A DNA stretch of 62,531 nt from Anaerolineae bacterium (GTDB lineage Bacteria; Chloroflexota; Anaerolineae; Aggregatilineales; Phototrophicaceae): NCBI GenBank assembly GCA_020849765.1, contig JADLAY010000037.1, positions 1 to 62,531 of the forward strand, written 5' to 3'. The stretch's first letter is position 1, and each line of letters opens with the position of its first letter. Made by a program: the position numbers and the translations under genes. Shown here piece by piece: positions 62,408 to 62,531 of the stretch. A model generated the notes under the pieces. That model was given only the letters and a program-made list of their open reading frames with translations, ran no database searches and was not told the DNA's origin.

Positions 62408-62531
62408 GAGAGCGTAACTGTTAAAAAAGATTACGAGACAGGCGTCGCAGGAACAGGTGAATGAAGGCGATGTAGATGAGACCTTCACTGCTGAGGGGCG
62501 ACTGCTCGTAGTCTTTGCTCAAGCGTCGATA
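62408..62531 (-). mobile_element. end of an IS5-family insertion sequence (transposase C-terminus)
   Basis: From the window edge to the TAA at 62421, the minus strand reads [20 protein letters not shown] then [16 protein letters not shown]. This is the C-terminal end of an IS5-type DDE transposase (YRRLSKDYE motif, then [17 protein letters not shown]). The presumed terminal repeat starts near 62408 as GAGAGCGTAACTGTTAA. The rest of the element lies beyond the window. Insertion has cut the mgsA gene. Confidence 0.85.

Overview
The window looks like a high-GC chromosomal segment of a Chloroflexota bacterium, probably an Anaerolineae-like lineage. This is inferred from gene content, not from a marker gene. 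The clues are binding proteins with plain Ala-X-Ala signal peptides and no lipobox, an AraM-type glycerol-1-phosphate dehydrogenase, many PAS histidine kinases without partner regulators, CHAT and DUF4062 proteins, and abundant palindromic intergenic repeats. No rRNA, tRNA or CRISPR array was seen.

Layout. 1-4790: a secreted Met-rich acidic protein and the glyoxylate shunt (isocitrate lyase, malate synthase A), all on the minus strand. A perfect TGTGA-N6-TCACA site lies upstream of aceB. 4791-8410: a Mn/Zn-type ABC transporter (ATPase and two permeases). Both permeases carry winged-helix-like tails and one has a repeated Cys-pair insert. No binding protein is adjacent. 8443-9052: an antitoxin with a decayed VapC toxin. 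9127-20568: five histidine kinases on the minus strand, interleaved with a flavodoxin and a KaiB-like gene, with no response regulator. 20867-26367: glycogen branching enzyme and a 1096-residue CHAT-protease protein. 27010-28233: an M20 peptidase.

28547-39331: a carbohydrate operon of SorC-type regulator, NagD/AraL-like phosphatase, binding protein, two permeases, two ATPases, FGGY kinase and glycerol-1-phosphate dehydrogenase. It resembles the distal part of the Bacillus subtilis ara operon (araL, araM, araNPQ) but lacks araA and araD. 39721-43721: a DUF4062-TM-TPR protein, an SH3 surface protein and a polytopic membrane protein. 43758-49596: two methyltransferases, GlpD, a SnoaL-like protein, a HEAT protein and an HxlR regulator, with decayed duplicate fragments between them. 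49868-61929: small accessory genes, including five DHFR/RibD-C-like reductases, three AraC-type paralogues, two DUF1801 proteins, two metallo-beta-lactamase-fold proteins, TrmO, a hydrolase and a YdeI-like protein. 62069-62531: methylglyoxal synthase cut by an IS5-like element that runs off the edge.

Most gaps over 300 bases hold repeats. GCTAA-rich 7-8-base tandem tracts lie at 1-58, 26400-26443, 26966-27018 and 42464-42740. TGTAGGGG palindromes lie at 26473, 28476 and 44554. CCCTCA...TGAGGG elements lie at 39405, 49661 and 61238. A long nested palindrome occurs at 14503 and 36259. The gap at 4228-4790 holds only the regulatory features listed. The gap at 46350-46653 holds one decayed coding fragment. 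The gap at 52361-52684 holds a three-hairpin element.
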